Part shown: positions 8,934 to 16,448 of the stretch, in pieces
Layout: each line of letters starts with the position of its first letter
Numbering within the stretch: position 1 is the first letter of the stretch
Assembly: GCF_050613145.1 (NCBI RefSeq)
Contig: NZ_CP192507.1
Span: 3,100,001-3,164,000, forward strand
Reading direction: 5' to 3'
DNA: 64,000 nt
From: Lysinibacillus_B sp050613145
GTDB lineage: Bacteria > Bacillota > Bacilli > Bacillales_A > Planococcaceae
Notes under the pieces: generated by a model
Seen by the model: the letters and a program-made list of their open reading frames with translations, nothing else
Database searches by the model: none
Told to the model about the DNA's origin: nothing
Translations under genes and position numbers: made by a program

Positions 8934-9054
8934 ACTCTTATCGTTCAAGGAATATGTCCTTGCATCAGGTTGGCACCAACACGTTACGTTTATACGTATT
9001 GCAGGTTGCCGGGCTTCATCGGGCCTTGACCCTCCACCAACTCGGGATAAGAGT
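8934..9054 (-). promoter_or_regulatory. SAM-I (S-box) riboswitch aptamer
   Basis: The minus strand shows the S-box consensus: P1 ACTCTTATC (9054-9046) pairing with GATAAGAGT (8942-8934), then GAGTTGGTGGAGGG, GGCCCGATGAAGCCCGGCAACC, and GGTGCCAA before the closing P1 strand. Binding SAM is expected to favour the terminator downstream and lower metK transcription. Confidence 0.95.
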
Positions 9055-9071
9055 ATCCGTTCAATTTCTCA

Positions 9072-9100
9072 TATTACGAAATTTGTTTTATTATGTCAAA
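9072..9100 (-). promoter_or_regulatory. sigma-A promoter of the metK leader
   Basis: TTGACA (9100-9095) and TAATAT (9077-9072) separated by 17 bp, about 10 bp upstream of the S-box leader start. Confidence 0.85.
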
Positions 9101-9253
9101 CGTTTTATAATCGTTTTAAGAATTATAAAAAATTCACAAAATAAATTAAGAATTAGTATAGATTATTAAAAGCAATGTGTTATACTAATTTTGAATTAAG
9201 AATAAACTGCCCTTATCTAAGGGAACTATATAAAAAAGGATGGTATTTAATCG

Positions 9254-10840
9254 ATGAATTCAGTAGAAATCAACAACGAACTGAAGGATTTATTAAGCGG
9301 GACAAATGTACAAGTACAACTTACTGTACCACAATTAGTTGAAAAAGCAACTTCACGCGGTGAAGCTACATTAACAGTTGACGGCGCATTACGTGCTGAA
9401 ACTGGTAAATATACAGGTCGTTCACCTAAAGATAAGTATATGGTCGAAGAAGAAGGTTCAAAGGACAAAATCGATTGGGGAAAAGTAAACCAACCGATTT
9501 CAGCTGAAATTTTCGATAACCTATACGTAAAAGTTGTTAATTACTTAAAAGAGAAAGACGAGTTATTCGTATTCAAAGGATTTGCAGGAGCTGACAAAGA
9601 CTCTCAGCTATCAATTCAAGTTGTAAACGAATATGCTTGGCATAATCTTTTCTGTCATCAATTATTCATCCGTCCAACAGCTGAAGAATTAGCTGCTCAT
9701 GTAACTGATTTCACAATCGTTTCAGCTCCATCTTTCAAAGCTGATCCTGCTGTTGATGGTACACAATCTGAGACTTTCATCATTACTTCAATGGAAAAGA
9801 AAATCATTTTAATCGGCGGTACTGAGTATGCTGGTGAAATGAAAAAATCAATCTTCGGTATTATGAACTACTTATTACCGGAGCAAGGTATCTTCCCAAT
9901 GCACTGTTCTGCAAACGTTGGTGAAGCTGGCGACGTAGCATTATTCTTCGGTTTATCTGGTACTGGTAAAACAACTTTATCAGCTGATGCTGACCGCAAA
10001 TTAATCGGTGATGATGAGCACGGTTGGTCTGACAATGGTGTATTCAACATCGAAGGCGGATGTTATGCAAAAACAATTAACCTTTCTGCTGAAAAAGAGC
10101 CAGAAATTTACAACGCAATTAAATTCGGTGCTGTTTTAGAAAACGTAGTAGTTGATCCAGAAACACGTGTATGTGACTACGATGACGGCTCATTAACTGA
10201 AAACACTCGTGTAGCGTATCCAATCGACTATATTGAAAATATCGTAACACCATCTGTTGCAGGTCACCCAAAAACAATCGTATTCTTAACTGCGGATGCT
10301 TTCGGTGTATTACCTCCAGTCTCTAAATTAACAAAAGAGCAAGCAATGTATCACTTCTTAAGTGGTTTCACTTCGAAATTAGCTGGTACAGAGCGTGGCG
10401 TAACAGAGCCAGAACCAGTATTCTCTACATGCTTCGGTTCTCCATTCTTACCACTTCCAGCAACAGTTTATGCTGATCAGCTAGGGAAGAAAATTGACGA
10501 GCACGGTTCACAAGTATTCTTAGTAAACACGGGCTGGACTGGTGGCGAGTACGGCGTAGGTTCTCGTATGAAGCTTTCTTACACGCGTGCAATGGTTCGC
10601 GCTGCTATCGAAGGGAAATTAAACGATGTGGAAACAATTCAAGATGGCGTATTCGGATTAAATATCCCTGTAGCTGTTGAAGGCGTTCCAACAGAAGTAT
10701 TAAACCCACGCGAAGCTTGGGCTGACAAAGCGGCATACGATAAAAAAGCTACTGAGCTTGCAGCGTTATTTAGCAATAACTTCAAAAAATTCGCCAACGT
10801 TGACGAAGCAATCGTGAAAAAAGGCGGCCCATTAGCTTAA
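9254..10840 (+). CDS. pckA: phosphoenolpyruvate carboxykinase (ATP)
   Basis: 528 residues, the standard length for bacterial ATP-type PEPCK. It converts oxaloacetate and ATP to phosphoenolpyruvate, the first gluconeogenic step from the citric acid cycle. Visible: TGRSPKDKY near residue 54, the kinase-1a P-loop GLSGTGKTTLS near 233-243, the metal-binding GDDEHGW near 255, and TGWTGG near 425. The ATG at 9254 follows AAAAAAGGATG, a slightly distant ribosome site. Divergent from metK, as in B. subtilis. A strong terminator follows. Confidence 0.97.
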   Translation: MNSVEINNELKDLLSGTNVQVQLTVPQLVEKATSRGEATLTVDGALRAETGKYTGRSPKDKYMVEEEGSKDKIDWGKVNQPISAEIFDNLYVKVVNYLKEKDELFVFKGFAGADKDSQLSIQVVNEYAWHNLFCHQLFIRPTAEELAAHVTDFTIVSAPSFKADPAVDGTQSETFIITSMEKKIILIGGTEYAGEMKKSIFGIMNYLLPEQGIFPMHCSANVGEAGDVALFFGLSGTGKTTLSADADRKLIGDDEHGWSDNGVFNIEGGCYAKTINLSAEKEPEIYNAIKFGAVLENVVVDPETRVCDYDDGSLTENTRVAYPIDYIENIVTPSVAGHPKTIVFLTADAFGVLPPVSKLTKEQAMYHFLSGFTSKLAGTERGVTEPEPVFSTCFGSPFLPLPATVYADQLGKKIDEHGSQVFLVNTGWTGGEYGVGSRMKLSYTRAMVRAAIEGKLNDVETIQDGVFGLNIPVAVEGVPTEVLNPREAWADKAAYDKKATELAALFSNNFKKFANVDEAIVKKGGPLA

Positions 10841-10889
10841 TTTCTTATTACGAATGACATAACGTTTTTTAAACTTTATATCATAGATG

Positions 10890-10921
10890 CGGCTATGCGA
10901 TTTTGCATAGCCGTTTTTTAT
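10890..10921 (+). terminator. pckA terminator
   Basis: Arms 10890-10898 and 10905-10913 (CGGCTATGC/GCATAGCCG) followed by TTTTTTA. Confidence 0.9.
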
Positions 10922-10965
10922 TTATTTTAGAAATAGCCCCCGAAAGCAATAAAAAAACAACCTCA

Positions 10966-11754
10966 CTAAGAAGTTGCTTTTTTCTTCATCCATTGACTAA
11001 GTGCTTGCACAGTTTCTCGATTTAGCTTGGGTGGATAATGATGCTTTAACCCAAAAGAATACCACGTTTCTACAATCTTCCCGGCATCTTGTAGGCAAAA
11101 TTCCAATTGATATGCATGCTCTATATCCACATGTTGATCACTCGTTCCATGAATGATTAACACTGGTGCATCAATTTGATCTACATCATAAAGCGGCGTT
11201 CGATCTTCATAACGCTCAGGTACTTTATTTGGTGTACCACCAATAATTCGCCGAAGTCCCCTACGCATGTCAACACGATCCCAATAGGTCGCTGCGGCAT
11301 CAGATACGCCAGCCCACGTTACAACCGAGCCAATATCATCACGTAAAATCGCTGTCCAAATTGCCATTAAGCCGCCACGCGAAAAACCGTATACATGCAC
11401 TTGCTTGCACGCAACAAATTGCTTTAATACATCTACTCCGTACACCGCATCAAATCGATCATCACCAGCAAACTCATCTCGTCCCTCACCACCGCGATTT
11501 CCTCTATAATAAGGGGCAAATACAATAAAACCTTGTTGCGCAAATTGAGCGATTCGTGCAGGTCTCACCATTCCAACTGTTTGTAAGCCGCCACGTAAAT
11601 ATAACATTGCTTCTGGATTTTTTATATTGGTCGGTCTTGCCAGTAATCCTTTGACCCGTAACCCACAAGACCAGTATGTAATTTCATCTAGCCGAATAGT
11701 AGGATTCGGAGATGGATATTTGCGCATGGATGCTATTTTACCATTGTCGCACAT
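10966..11754 (-). CDS. alpha/beta hydrolase, prolyl oligopeptidase (S9) type (YtmA-like)
   Basis: 262 residues with an S9-type alpha/beta-hydrolase fold. The oxyanion strand segment is LYLRGGLQ (about 52-59), the nucleophile elbow GFSRGG (about 122-127), the acid HGTSDQH (about 203-209) and the catalytic His in GLKHHYPP (about 238-245), so the triad is intact, unlike the hydrolase at 4009. The start at 11754 has AGGAAG 9 nt upstream and overlaps the preceding Nudix gene by 17 nt, so the two are co-translated. Substrate unknown. Position beside pckA and ytkD matches B. subtilis ytmA. Confidence 0.85.
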   Translation of the reverse strand: MCDNGKIASMRKYPSPNPTIRLDEITYWSCGLRVKGLLARPTNIKNPEAMLYLRGGLQTVGMVRPARIAQFAQQGFIVFAPYYRGNRGGEGRDEFAGDDRFDAVYGVDVLKQFVACKQVHVYGFSRGGLMAIWTAILRDDIGSVVTWAGVSDAAATYWDRVDMRRGLRRIIGGTPNKVPERYEDRTPLYDVDQIDAPVLIIHGTSDQHVDIEHAYQLEFCLQDAGKIVETWYSFGLKHHYPPKLNRETVQALSQWMKKKATS

Positions 11755-12205
11755 GTGTTTTCACTTCCTGTAACATCTTTTTCATGCCATCATCACGCAT
11801 ATAAAAGCTTAAATTAGGATGCTCTTGTAATTCTTCTTCCGTTAACCAATGCCTTGCAACGGTTTCGAATTCACCTATGAACATCTCAATCGCTTCCACA
11901 CGCGCTGTAAAAACAGCCTTACAAAATGGTACTTCGTCATGTACGATATAATACGCAAACCATTTGGCATCAGTGACTTTCACCTGTGTTTCCTCATACA
12001 CTTCACGAATTGCTGCTTCCATTAATGTTTCGCCTTCCTCTTGCTTTCCACCTGGAAACTCGACACCGCGCCTAATATGCTCTGTACAAAGCCATTTATC
12101 TTTATATTTTACAATCGCTAAAACATGCCTTGGTTCGACTTCAAATGGGCCTTCGTCAAAACGTAAGTCAACATGTAGGCCATTTTCATCTATAAATGTA
12201 AACAT
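11738..12205 (-). CDS. ytkD: Nudix hydrolase, nucleoside triphosphatase YtkD type
   Basis: 155 residues. The Nudix box is present at about residues 50-72: GGKQEEGETLMEAAIREVYEE-type sequence, with the G-x5-E-x7-REVYEET core. B. subtilis YtkD (158 residues) hydrolyses 8-oxo-dGTP and has RNA 5'-pyrophosphohydrolase-like activity; same length and neighbourhood here, with dps and the yidD gene close by. It is the first gene of a two-gene overlapping unit with the downstream hydrolase. Function assignment from family and synteny, not from direct active-site specificity residues. Confidence 0.85.
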   Translation of the reverse strand: MFTFIDENGLHVDLRFDEGPFEVEPRHVLAIVKYKDKWLCTEHIRRGVEFPGGKQEEGETLMEAAIREVYEETQVKVTDAKWFAYYIVHDEVPFCKAVFTARVEAIEMFIGEFETVARHWLTEEELQEHPNLSFYMRDDGMKKMLQEVKTHVRQW

Positions 12206-12253
12206 CCCTTCAACTCCTCACTAATGTAAGTGTAGCGAAGGGACGTGAATGCT

Positions 12254-12559
12254 TCAACTAAAATAAGGTATTTGTTCAACAAATTCTTTTGCTTCCTGAT
12301 CGCCAAATTCATGTATAAGGGCATATAGCTTCTTATAGCGACTGTCGATGTCATGATTCAATTCATCCATATGATAGGGAATAAAAGGTAAATGTGCACG
12401 AAACATATTAGACCCTTCAAGCTGGTGAATTTGCTGAAATAGCTTTTGAAATACCCGTGCTTTATATGGCTCTAATTCAATTTTAAAGTTATACGGCCCT
12501 GCCGGATCTGTTGTACATGTTAAATGTACGATAGAAACATAATAAGTTTGTTTTTCCAT
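12254..12559 (-). CDS. small conserved protein of unknown function
   Basis: 101 residues, no membrane helix or signal peptide. Sequence has an N-terminal beta segment (YYVSIVHLTC), then FKIELEPYKARVFQKLFQQIHQLEGSNMFRAHLPFIPYHMDELNHDIDSRYKKLYALIHEFG, which looks like a helix-rich folded domain. Start: GAGGTG is followed after 3 nt by ATG (12562) and after 6 nt by a second ATG (12559); I prefer 12559. The frame also stays open upstream, but that part runs through a hairpin repeat and is not coding. I do not recognise the family; in the Bacillus locus small yt- genes lie at this place. Confidence 0.65.
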   Translation of the reverse strand: MEKQTYYVSIVHLTCTTDPAGPYNFKIELEPYKARVFQKLFQQIHQLEGSNMFRAHLPFIPYHMDELNHDIDSRYKKLYALIHEFGDQEAKEFVEQIPYFS

Positions 12560-12606
12560 CATAATCACCTCTACAGTAGTATAAATAATATATATAAAAT
12601 TTATAC

Positions 12607-12646
12607 AAAGGTGCCGTCTGAAAAGACATTTTGAGACGGCACCTTT
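12607..12646. repeat. perfect 13-bp hairpin in intergenic region
   Basis: AAAGGTGCCGTCT (12607-12619) and its exact complement AGACGGCACCTTT (12634-12646). No long T run on either side; may be the outer part of the dispersed element that follows at 12678. Confidence 0.7.
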
Positions 12647-12677
12647 ACGACGAGGATGGTGGCATTTTGATGTGACC

Positions 12678-12762
12678 ACCCCAGGAGCAATATTTTTTAA
12701 TGGATAATTATTAAGGAGTAAAGGGGTGTCCAGAAAGTTTTTACTTTCTGGACACCCCTTAC
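12678..12762. repeat. dispersed intergenic hairpin element, copy 1
   Basis: A ~50-bp conserved lead (CAGGAGCAAT...ATTATTAAGGAGTAAA) followed by an 18-bp perfect hairpin (12721-12738 / 12743-12760, loop TTTT). Matches the copy at 53486-53570 over ~85 bp with substitutions and one indel. It lies past the dps stop and may end dps transcription. Confidence 0.8.
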
Positions 12763-12782
12763 GCTTGCTTGTAAACCGTAAT

Positions 12783-13226
12783 TTAATTTCCTAAGAACGC
12801 TGAAAGCATCCAGGCATGTTTTTCTAAACTTTGATAATTCGCATTCAATAAATCTTCTGTACGATCATCACCTTCTTCAGCTGCACTTTCCATCGCTTCT
12901 TTTAAAGCATTCATGACAATTTTAAAGTCATCGATTGTTGTTTGTACCATCTGCTCGGCTGACTCATTACCTTCTGCCTCTTTTACATGAGAAAGCTCTA
13001 AATGCTCTTTCATTGTTGCAACTGGCTTACCACCTTTAGATAAAATCCGTTCAGCGATTTCATCTAAATTTAATGTTACTTCGTTATATAATTCCTCAAA
13101 TTTTGTGTGTAATGTAAAGAATGACGGACCGTTTACATACCAGTGATAATTGTGTAACTTCGTGTATAATACTGACCACGTTGCTACTAATTCGTTTAAT
13201 TGTTTGTCTAATGATTGGTTTGTCAT
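12783..13226 (-). CDS. dps: Dps-family DNA-protecting ferritin-like protein
   Basis: 147 residues, the usual Dps length. Dps forms a 12-mer that oxidises Fe(II) with peroxide, stores iron and shields DNA. The inter-subunit di-iron site is visible: H28-W, H40, D55 and E59 in the pattern HNYHWYVNGPSFFTLH...EEL...LDEIAER. GAGGTG lies 5 nt before the ATG. A Fur/PerR-like inverted repeat sits about 30 bp upstream over the likely transcription start, consistent with control by iron or peroxide. Corresponds by position to B. subtilis ytkB (dps). Confidence 0.93.
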   Translation of the reverse strand: MTNQSLDKQLNELVATWSVLYTKLHNYHWYVNGPSFFTLHTKFEELYNEVTLNLDEIAERILSKGGKPVATMKEHLELSHVKEAEGNESAEQMVQTTIDDFKIVMNALKEAMESAAEEGDDRTEDLLNANYQSLEKHAWMLSAFLGN

Positions 13227-13253
13227 AGTATCACCTCATAAAGTATATTAACA

Positions 13254-13282
13254 ATTGAAAACTGTTATCAATTACTAGTATA
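13254..13282 (-). promoter_or_regulatory. dps -10 and Fur/PerR-type 7-1-7 operator
   Basis: Inverted repeat at 13254-13272 with arms ATTGATAAC / GTTTTCAAT around one base (8 of 9 paired), close to the Fur/PerR 7-1-7 pattern TGATAAT-N-ATTATCA. TATACT (minus, 13282-13277) lies immediately upstream as a -10; the -35 is weak. Which Fur-family protein binds is not decided by sequence. Confidence 0.6.
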
Positions 13283-13405
13283 CCCATTTTTCTATCATTT
13301 AAAAATGTATATTTTTAGAACTTTTATCGTGTAATATGTGTTCACTAGATTGTTGCACAAAAAAGAGCATAAAACCGTTATAATAAAATCGAGGTGAATA
13401 CTACT

Positions 13406-13558
13406 ATGAGTCTTCCTATTATCCTAATTGTGATCGTATCCATTGTCGGTACGTTCTCTTTCTTTTTAATTTGGATCGCAAAACAAAAAGGATTTTCAAC
13501 GAAACAAACGGTGGATCCTATGCCCACACAATCTACACAGAAAGCAGAGGATAACTAA
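13406..13558 (+). CDS. small single-span membrane protein upstream of yidD
   Basis: 50 residues, MSLPIILIVIVSIVGTFSFF then a polar tail. One membrane helix covers about residues 3-25, followed by a basic, then Ser/Thr/Gln-rich cytoplasmic tail. GAGGTG ends 9 nt before the ATG. Its TAA shares one base with the ATG of yidD (TAATG), so the two genes are translationally coupled. Coding support is the ribosome site, the coupling and the clean membrane profile; no family recognised. It may be related to membrane protein insertion given its partner, but that is only inferred from position. Confidence 0.75.
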   Translation: MSLPIILIVIVSIVGTFSFFLIWIAKQKGFSTKQTVDPMPTQSTQKAEDN

Positions 13559-13791
13559 TGAAATATCCTTTTATTTGGTTAATTCAATTGTACCGTAAAT
13601 TTATTTCACCAATGACGCCTCCTTCTTGTCGATTTCACCCGACTTGCTCAAGTTATGGACTCGAGGCATTTCAAAAACACGGTGCCATTAAAGGATTCAT
13701 TTTAACAGTTATACGAATATTAAAATGTCAACCACTTCATCCAGGCGGATTTGACCCCGTGCCAGAAAAATGGCCTTCGAAAAAAAAATAA
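13558..13791 (+). CDS. yidD: membrane protein insertion efficiency factor YidD
   Basis: 77 residues with the complete YidD signature: LIQLYRKFISPM, the Cys-rich CRFHPTCSSYGLEA and ILKCQPLHPGGFDPVP. YidD assists YidC-dependent membrane protein insertion in Escherichia coli; the B. subtilis equivalent at this place is ytjA. Coupled to the preceding 50-codon gene. The last codons overlap the left arm of the terminator. Confidence 0.95.
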   Translation: MKYPFIWLIQLYRKFISPMTPPSCRFHPTCSSYGLEAFQKHGAIKGFILTVIRILKCQPLHPGGFDPVPEKWPSKKK

Positions 13792-13812
13792 TTTCGAAGG
13801 TTATTTTTTATT
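13774..13812 (+). terminator. yidD terminator
   Basis: Arms CCTTCGAAA (13774-13782) and TTTCGAAGG (13792-13800), then TTATTTTTTATTG. Confidence 0.85.
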
Positions 13813-13871
13813 GTTTTTTAAAGACAATTCGTGTATGATTATCATTGTTAAATCGTAATAATTACAATTAA
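13811..13871 (+). promoter_or_regulatory. Zur-box promoter of the zinc-binding lipoprotein gene
   Basis: TTGTTT (13811-13816), 17 bp, TATGAT (13834-13839), then TAAATCGTAATAATTACAATTAA at 13849-13871. The last element matches the Bacillus Zur box (AAATCGTAAT-N-ATTACGATTT) with one arm slightly degenerate, and covers the expected start of transcription. Zinc-loaded Zur should repress. Confidence 0.88.
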
Positions 13872-13883
13872 GAGGTGAACATC

Positions 13884-14891
13884 TTGAAGAAGTACCTATC
13901 AATCTTCTTACTAGCAATGATCGCTATCATACTAGCTGCTTGCGGCGAAGATGACAACGCAACATCTAAGGAAGACACAACAGATAAAATATCTATTTAT
14001 ACAACGGTTTACCCCCTACAATACTTTGCTGAACGCATTGGCGGTGAGTATGTAGAGGTATCATCTATCTACCCTCCTGGGGCAAATGAACATACATTTG
14101 AACCCACGCAAAAAGATATGATGTCTCTAGCGGATGCCGATATTTTCTTCTATATTGGCTTAGGACTTGAAGGCTTTGTAGATAATGCAAAAAAGACAGT
14201 AGCAAATGAACACGTTAAATTAGTAGCGACTGCTGATCATGTAAATGAAGACAAGCTACACATTTCAACTGGTCATGCACATGCTGAGGGGGAAACACAC
14301 GAAGAGGAAGAAGGACATGATCATGAAGGCGAAGAAGAAAACAATATTTTAAATGATCATGCACATCATGACCATGACTCTCATGTATGGTTATCGCCGA
14401 TTATTTCTCAAGATTTAGCAGTGGTTATTAAGGATGAATTAGTGACAGCAATGCCTGAGCAAGAAGCCGTATTTACTGAAAACTACGAAACACTTGTAGC
14501 AGAATTAAATGCATTACATGCTGAATTCGAAGCAATGGCAGCTGAAACGACAAAGAAAACATTTTTCGTATCACACGCAGCATTTGGCTATATCGCTGGT
14601 CATTACGGCTTTACACAAGTACCGATTGCAGGTCTTAATTCGCAAAGTGAACCATCGCAAAAAGAATTAACGGCGATCGTCGACTTAGCAAAAGAAGAAA
14701 ATATTAAATACATCTTCTTCGAGCAAAACGTTTCTTCCAACTTAACAGAAGTTATTCAACATGAAGTCGGTGCTGATTCACTTATTTTACACAATTTAAG
14801 TGTACTAACTTCAGACGATATGAAGGATGGCGAAACATATTTCACATTAATGAAAAAAAATATGGAAGCGCTAAAAACAGCGCTTCAATAA
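13884..14891 (+). CDS. zinc ABC transporter substrate-binding lipoprotein (ZnuA/AdcA type)
   Basis: 335 residues from the TTG at 13884, which follows AGAGGTG at a good distance; a GTG at 13875 lies inside that ribosome site. The N-terminus is a lipoprotein signal with lipobox LAAC (Cys20). The family fold follows, with zinc ligands expected at His70 (in NEHTFEP), His167 (HDSHVW) and the His in FVSHAAFGY. A His/Glu-rich loop at about 131-167 is typical of zinc collectors. No permease or ATPase gene is adjacent, so the transporter partner must be elsewhere. The upstream Zur box supports zinc over manganese. Confidence 0.93.
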   Translation: MKKYLSIFLLAMIAIILAACGEDDNATSKEDTTDKISIYTTVYPLQYFAERIGGEYVEVSSIYPPGANEHTFEPTQKDMMSLADADIFFYIGLGLEGFVDNAKKTVANEHVKLVATADHVNEDKLHISTGHAHAEGETHEEEEGHDHEGEEENNILNDHAHHDHDSHVWLSPIISQDLAVVIKDELVTAMPEQEAVFTENYETLVAELNALHAEFEAMAAETTKKTFFVSHAAFGYIAGHYGFTQVPIAGLNSQSEPSQKELTAIVDLAKEENIKYIFFEQNVSSNLTEVIQHEVGADSLILHNLSVLTSDDMKDGETYFTLMKKNMEALKTALQ

Positions 14892-14896
14892 ACAAA

Positions 14897-14934
14897 AAGG
14901 GTGCCTAGAAAGTAAAAACTTTCTGGACACCCTT
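14897..14934. terminator. dispersed hairpin element, copy 2, acting as convergent terminator
   Basis: 17-nt arms 14897-14913 (AAGGGTGCCTAGAAAGT) and 14918-14934 (ACTTTCTGGACACCCTT) with AAAA loop. Same hairpin family as 12721-12760 and 53529-53566. It lies between the convergent zinc lipoprotein gene and menE. Confidence 0.8.
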
Positions 14935-14964
14935 CACTGATTGATAAATATCTCCTAAGAAATA

Positions 14965-16398
14965 TTATAAAATATCCTTCAACTTTCTTCTTAGAAGCTT
15001 GTTAGAGCCATTGCGAGGTAGTGTGTCTATAAACTTGATGTTCTTCGGTAATTTGTATGACGCTAATCTCTCTTGACAAAAATCCAGTAAACTTTCTTCT
15101 GAAATCGGCTGCTTCACGACAACAAATGCTACCGGTACTTGCCCCCAAACGTCATCGTCTATGCCACAAACCCCTGCTTCCTTTACATTCGGATGCGCCA
15201 TTAATATATTTTCAATTTCCGCTGGATAAATATTTTCACCGCCAGAAATGATTAAATCTGAACGGCGATCGATGACATATAAATAGCCTTCTTCATCTAA
15301 ATAACCAATATCCCCTGTTTTTAACCATCCATCTTCCGTTGCCGCGCGCTCTGCAAATTTCCCGATATACCCCGGTGTCACATGTGGTCCACGAATACAA
15401 ATTTCTCCTTCTTCTCCCGGCTTTGTTGCGCCCTCAATTTTAATGTGATTAAAAAATAAAGGTTTACCTGCTGAACCGATTTTTCGCATTGCATCCTCGT
15501 TACTTAATGTGGCCGTTTGCGATGATGTTTCTGTCATTCCATACGTTTGAGCAACACGTAAATTTAAGATTGCAGCACGTTTTAAATAATCAACTGGTAC
15601 TGGTCCTCCTCCAAGTAACATCGTTGTAAAGTTTGGATGTGCTACTAGTTTGTGTTCTTCCATATACGTAAGGATACGTTCAAGCATGACCGCAACAACA
15701 GACATTTTCGTTACGGACCCTTGTGCAATCTCATTCGCACACTTCGCTGCACCAAATTTTTCATATAGTCGAACGGTCATACCATATAGCAAAGAGCGAA
15801 TTAATATTGAAAATCCACTAATATGAAAAATTGGAACTGTACAAAGCCATACGTCATCTTCTTTTAACCCTAGATTAAGTGCCGAGCTAATTGCACTGGA
15901 ACTATGGTTTTGTACAGTTTGGCGTACCCCTTTTGGGAAACCAGTTGTGCCAGATGTATACATAATCGAAATCGTTGTCGTGTCGTCCCATTCTTGTGCT
16001 ATGTTAATCGGTGTTCTTTCAGCGGTTAAAACCGTATTAAACGTAAGAATGCGTGCATCTGCCTGAAGTTTATGTAGTTCCTGTTCATGAACAAGAATTG
16101 CTTTCACGTCTGCATCCTCAATTTGATACTGTAATTCATGCTCAGATAATCGTCCATTTAAAAAGACCATTTCAAGCTGTGCATGCATGCAACCGTAAAT
16201 CATCATAATCAATTCCGGTCTCGAAGGTGCTAAAATGGCGACACGATCACCATGATTTACATGAAATGTAGCTAATTTCTCTGCCATGCATATCGCTTCT
16301 TGATGAAGCTCTTGAAACGTCCATTGCTGTTCATCAAAACTTAACCCGATTCGATTAGGTGTTAAATAACTTCGTTGGGCTAACCAATTTGGTTGCAT
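14965..16398 (-). CDS. menE: O-succinylbenzoate--CoA ligase
   Basis: 477 residues, an acyl-adenylate-forming enzyme that activates o-succinylbenzoate with ATP and CoA for menaquinone synthesis. Visible: AMP P-loop SIMYTSGTTGFPKG near 144-157, YGMTETSS, TGDIGYLDEEGYLYVIDRRSD and the C-terminal lysine in NGSNKLLRRKL. GGGAGG lies 7 nt before ATG 16398; the frame has an earlier start that overlaps this site. It is separated from menB by a diguanylate cyclase gene and the menB terminator, so it is probably transcribed apart from menFDHB. No menC follows. Confidence 0.93.
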   Translation of the reverse strand: MQPNWLAQRSYLTPNRIGLSFDEQQWTFQELHQEAICMAEKLATFHVNHGDRVAILAPSRPELIMMIYGCMHAQLEMVFLNGRLSEHELQYQIEDADVKAILVHEQELHKLQADARILTFNTVLTAERTPINIAQEWDDTTTISIMYTSGTTGFPKGVRQTVQNHSSSAISSALNLGLKEDDVWLCTVPIFHISGFSILIRSLLYGMTVRLYEKFGAAKCANEIAQGSVTKMSVVAVMLERILTYMEEHKLVAHPNFTTMLLGGGPVPVDYLKRAAILNLRVAQTYGMTETSSQTATLSNEDAMRKIGSAGKPLFFNHIKIEGATKPGEEGEICIRGPHVTPGYIGKFAERAATEDGWLKTGDIGYLDEEGYLYVIDRRSDLIISGGENIYPAEIENILMAHPNVKEAGVCGIDDDVWGQVPVAFVVVKQPISEESLLDFCQERLASYKLPKNIKFIDTLPRNGSNKLLRRKLKDIL

Positions 16399-16448
16399 CG
16401 TCTTTCCTCCCACTACAATGTAAAAAGGCGCTACTCTTTTCGCGCCTC

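Noticed and set aside
11738..11754. Frameshift between the Nudix and hydrolase genes
   Set aside because: The 17-bp overlap is a normal coupled start with its own ribosome site; both proteins are full length.
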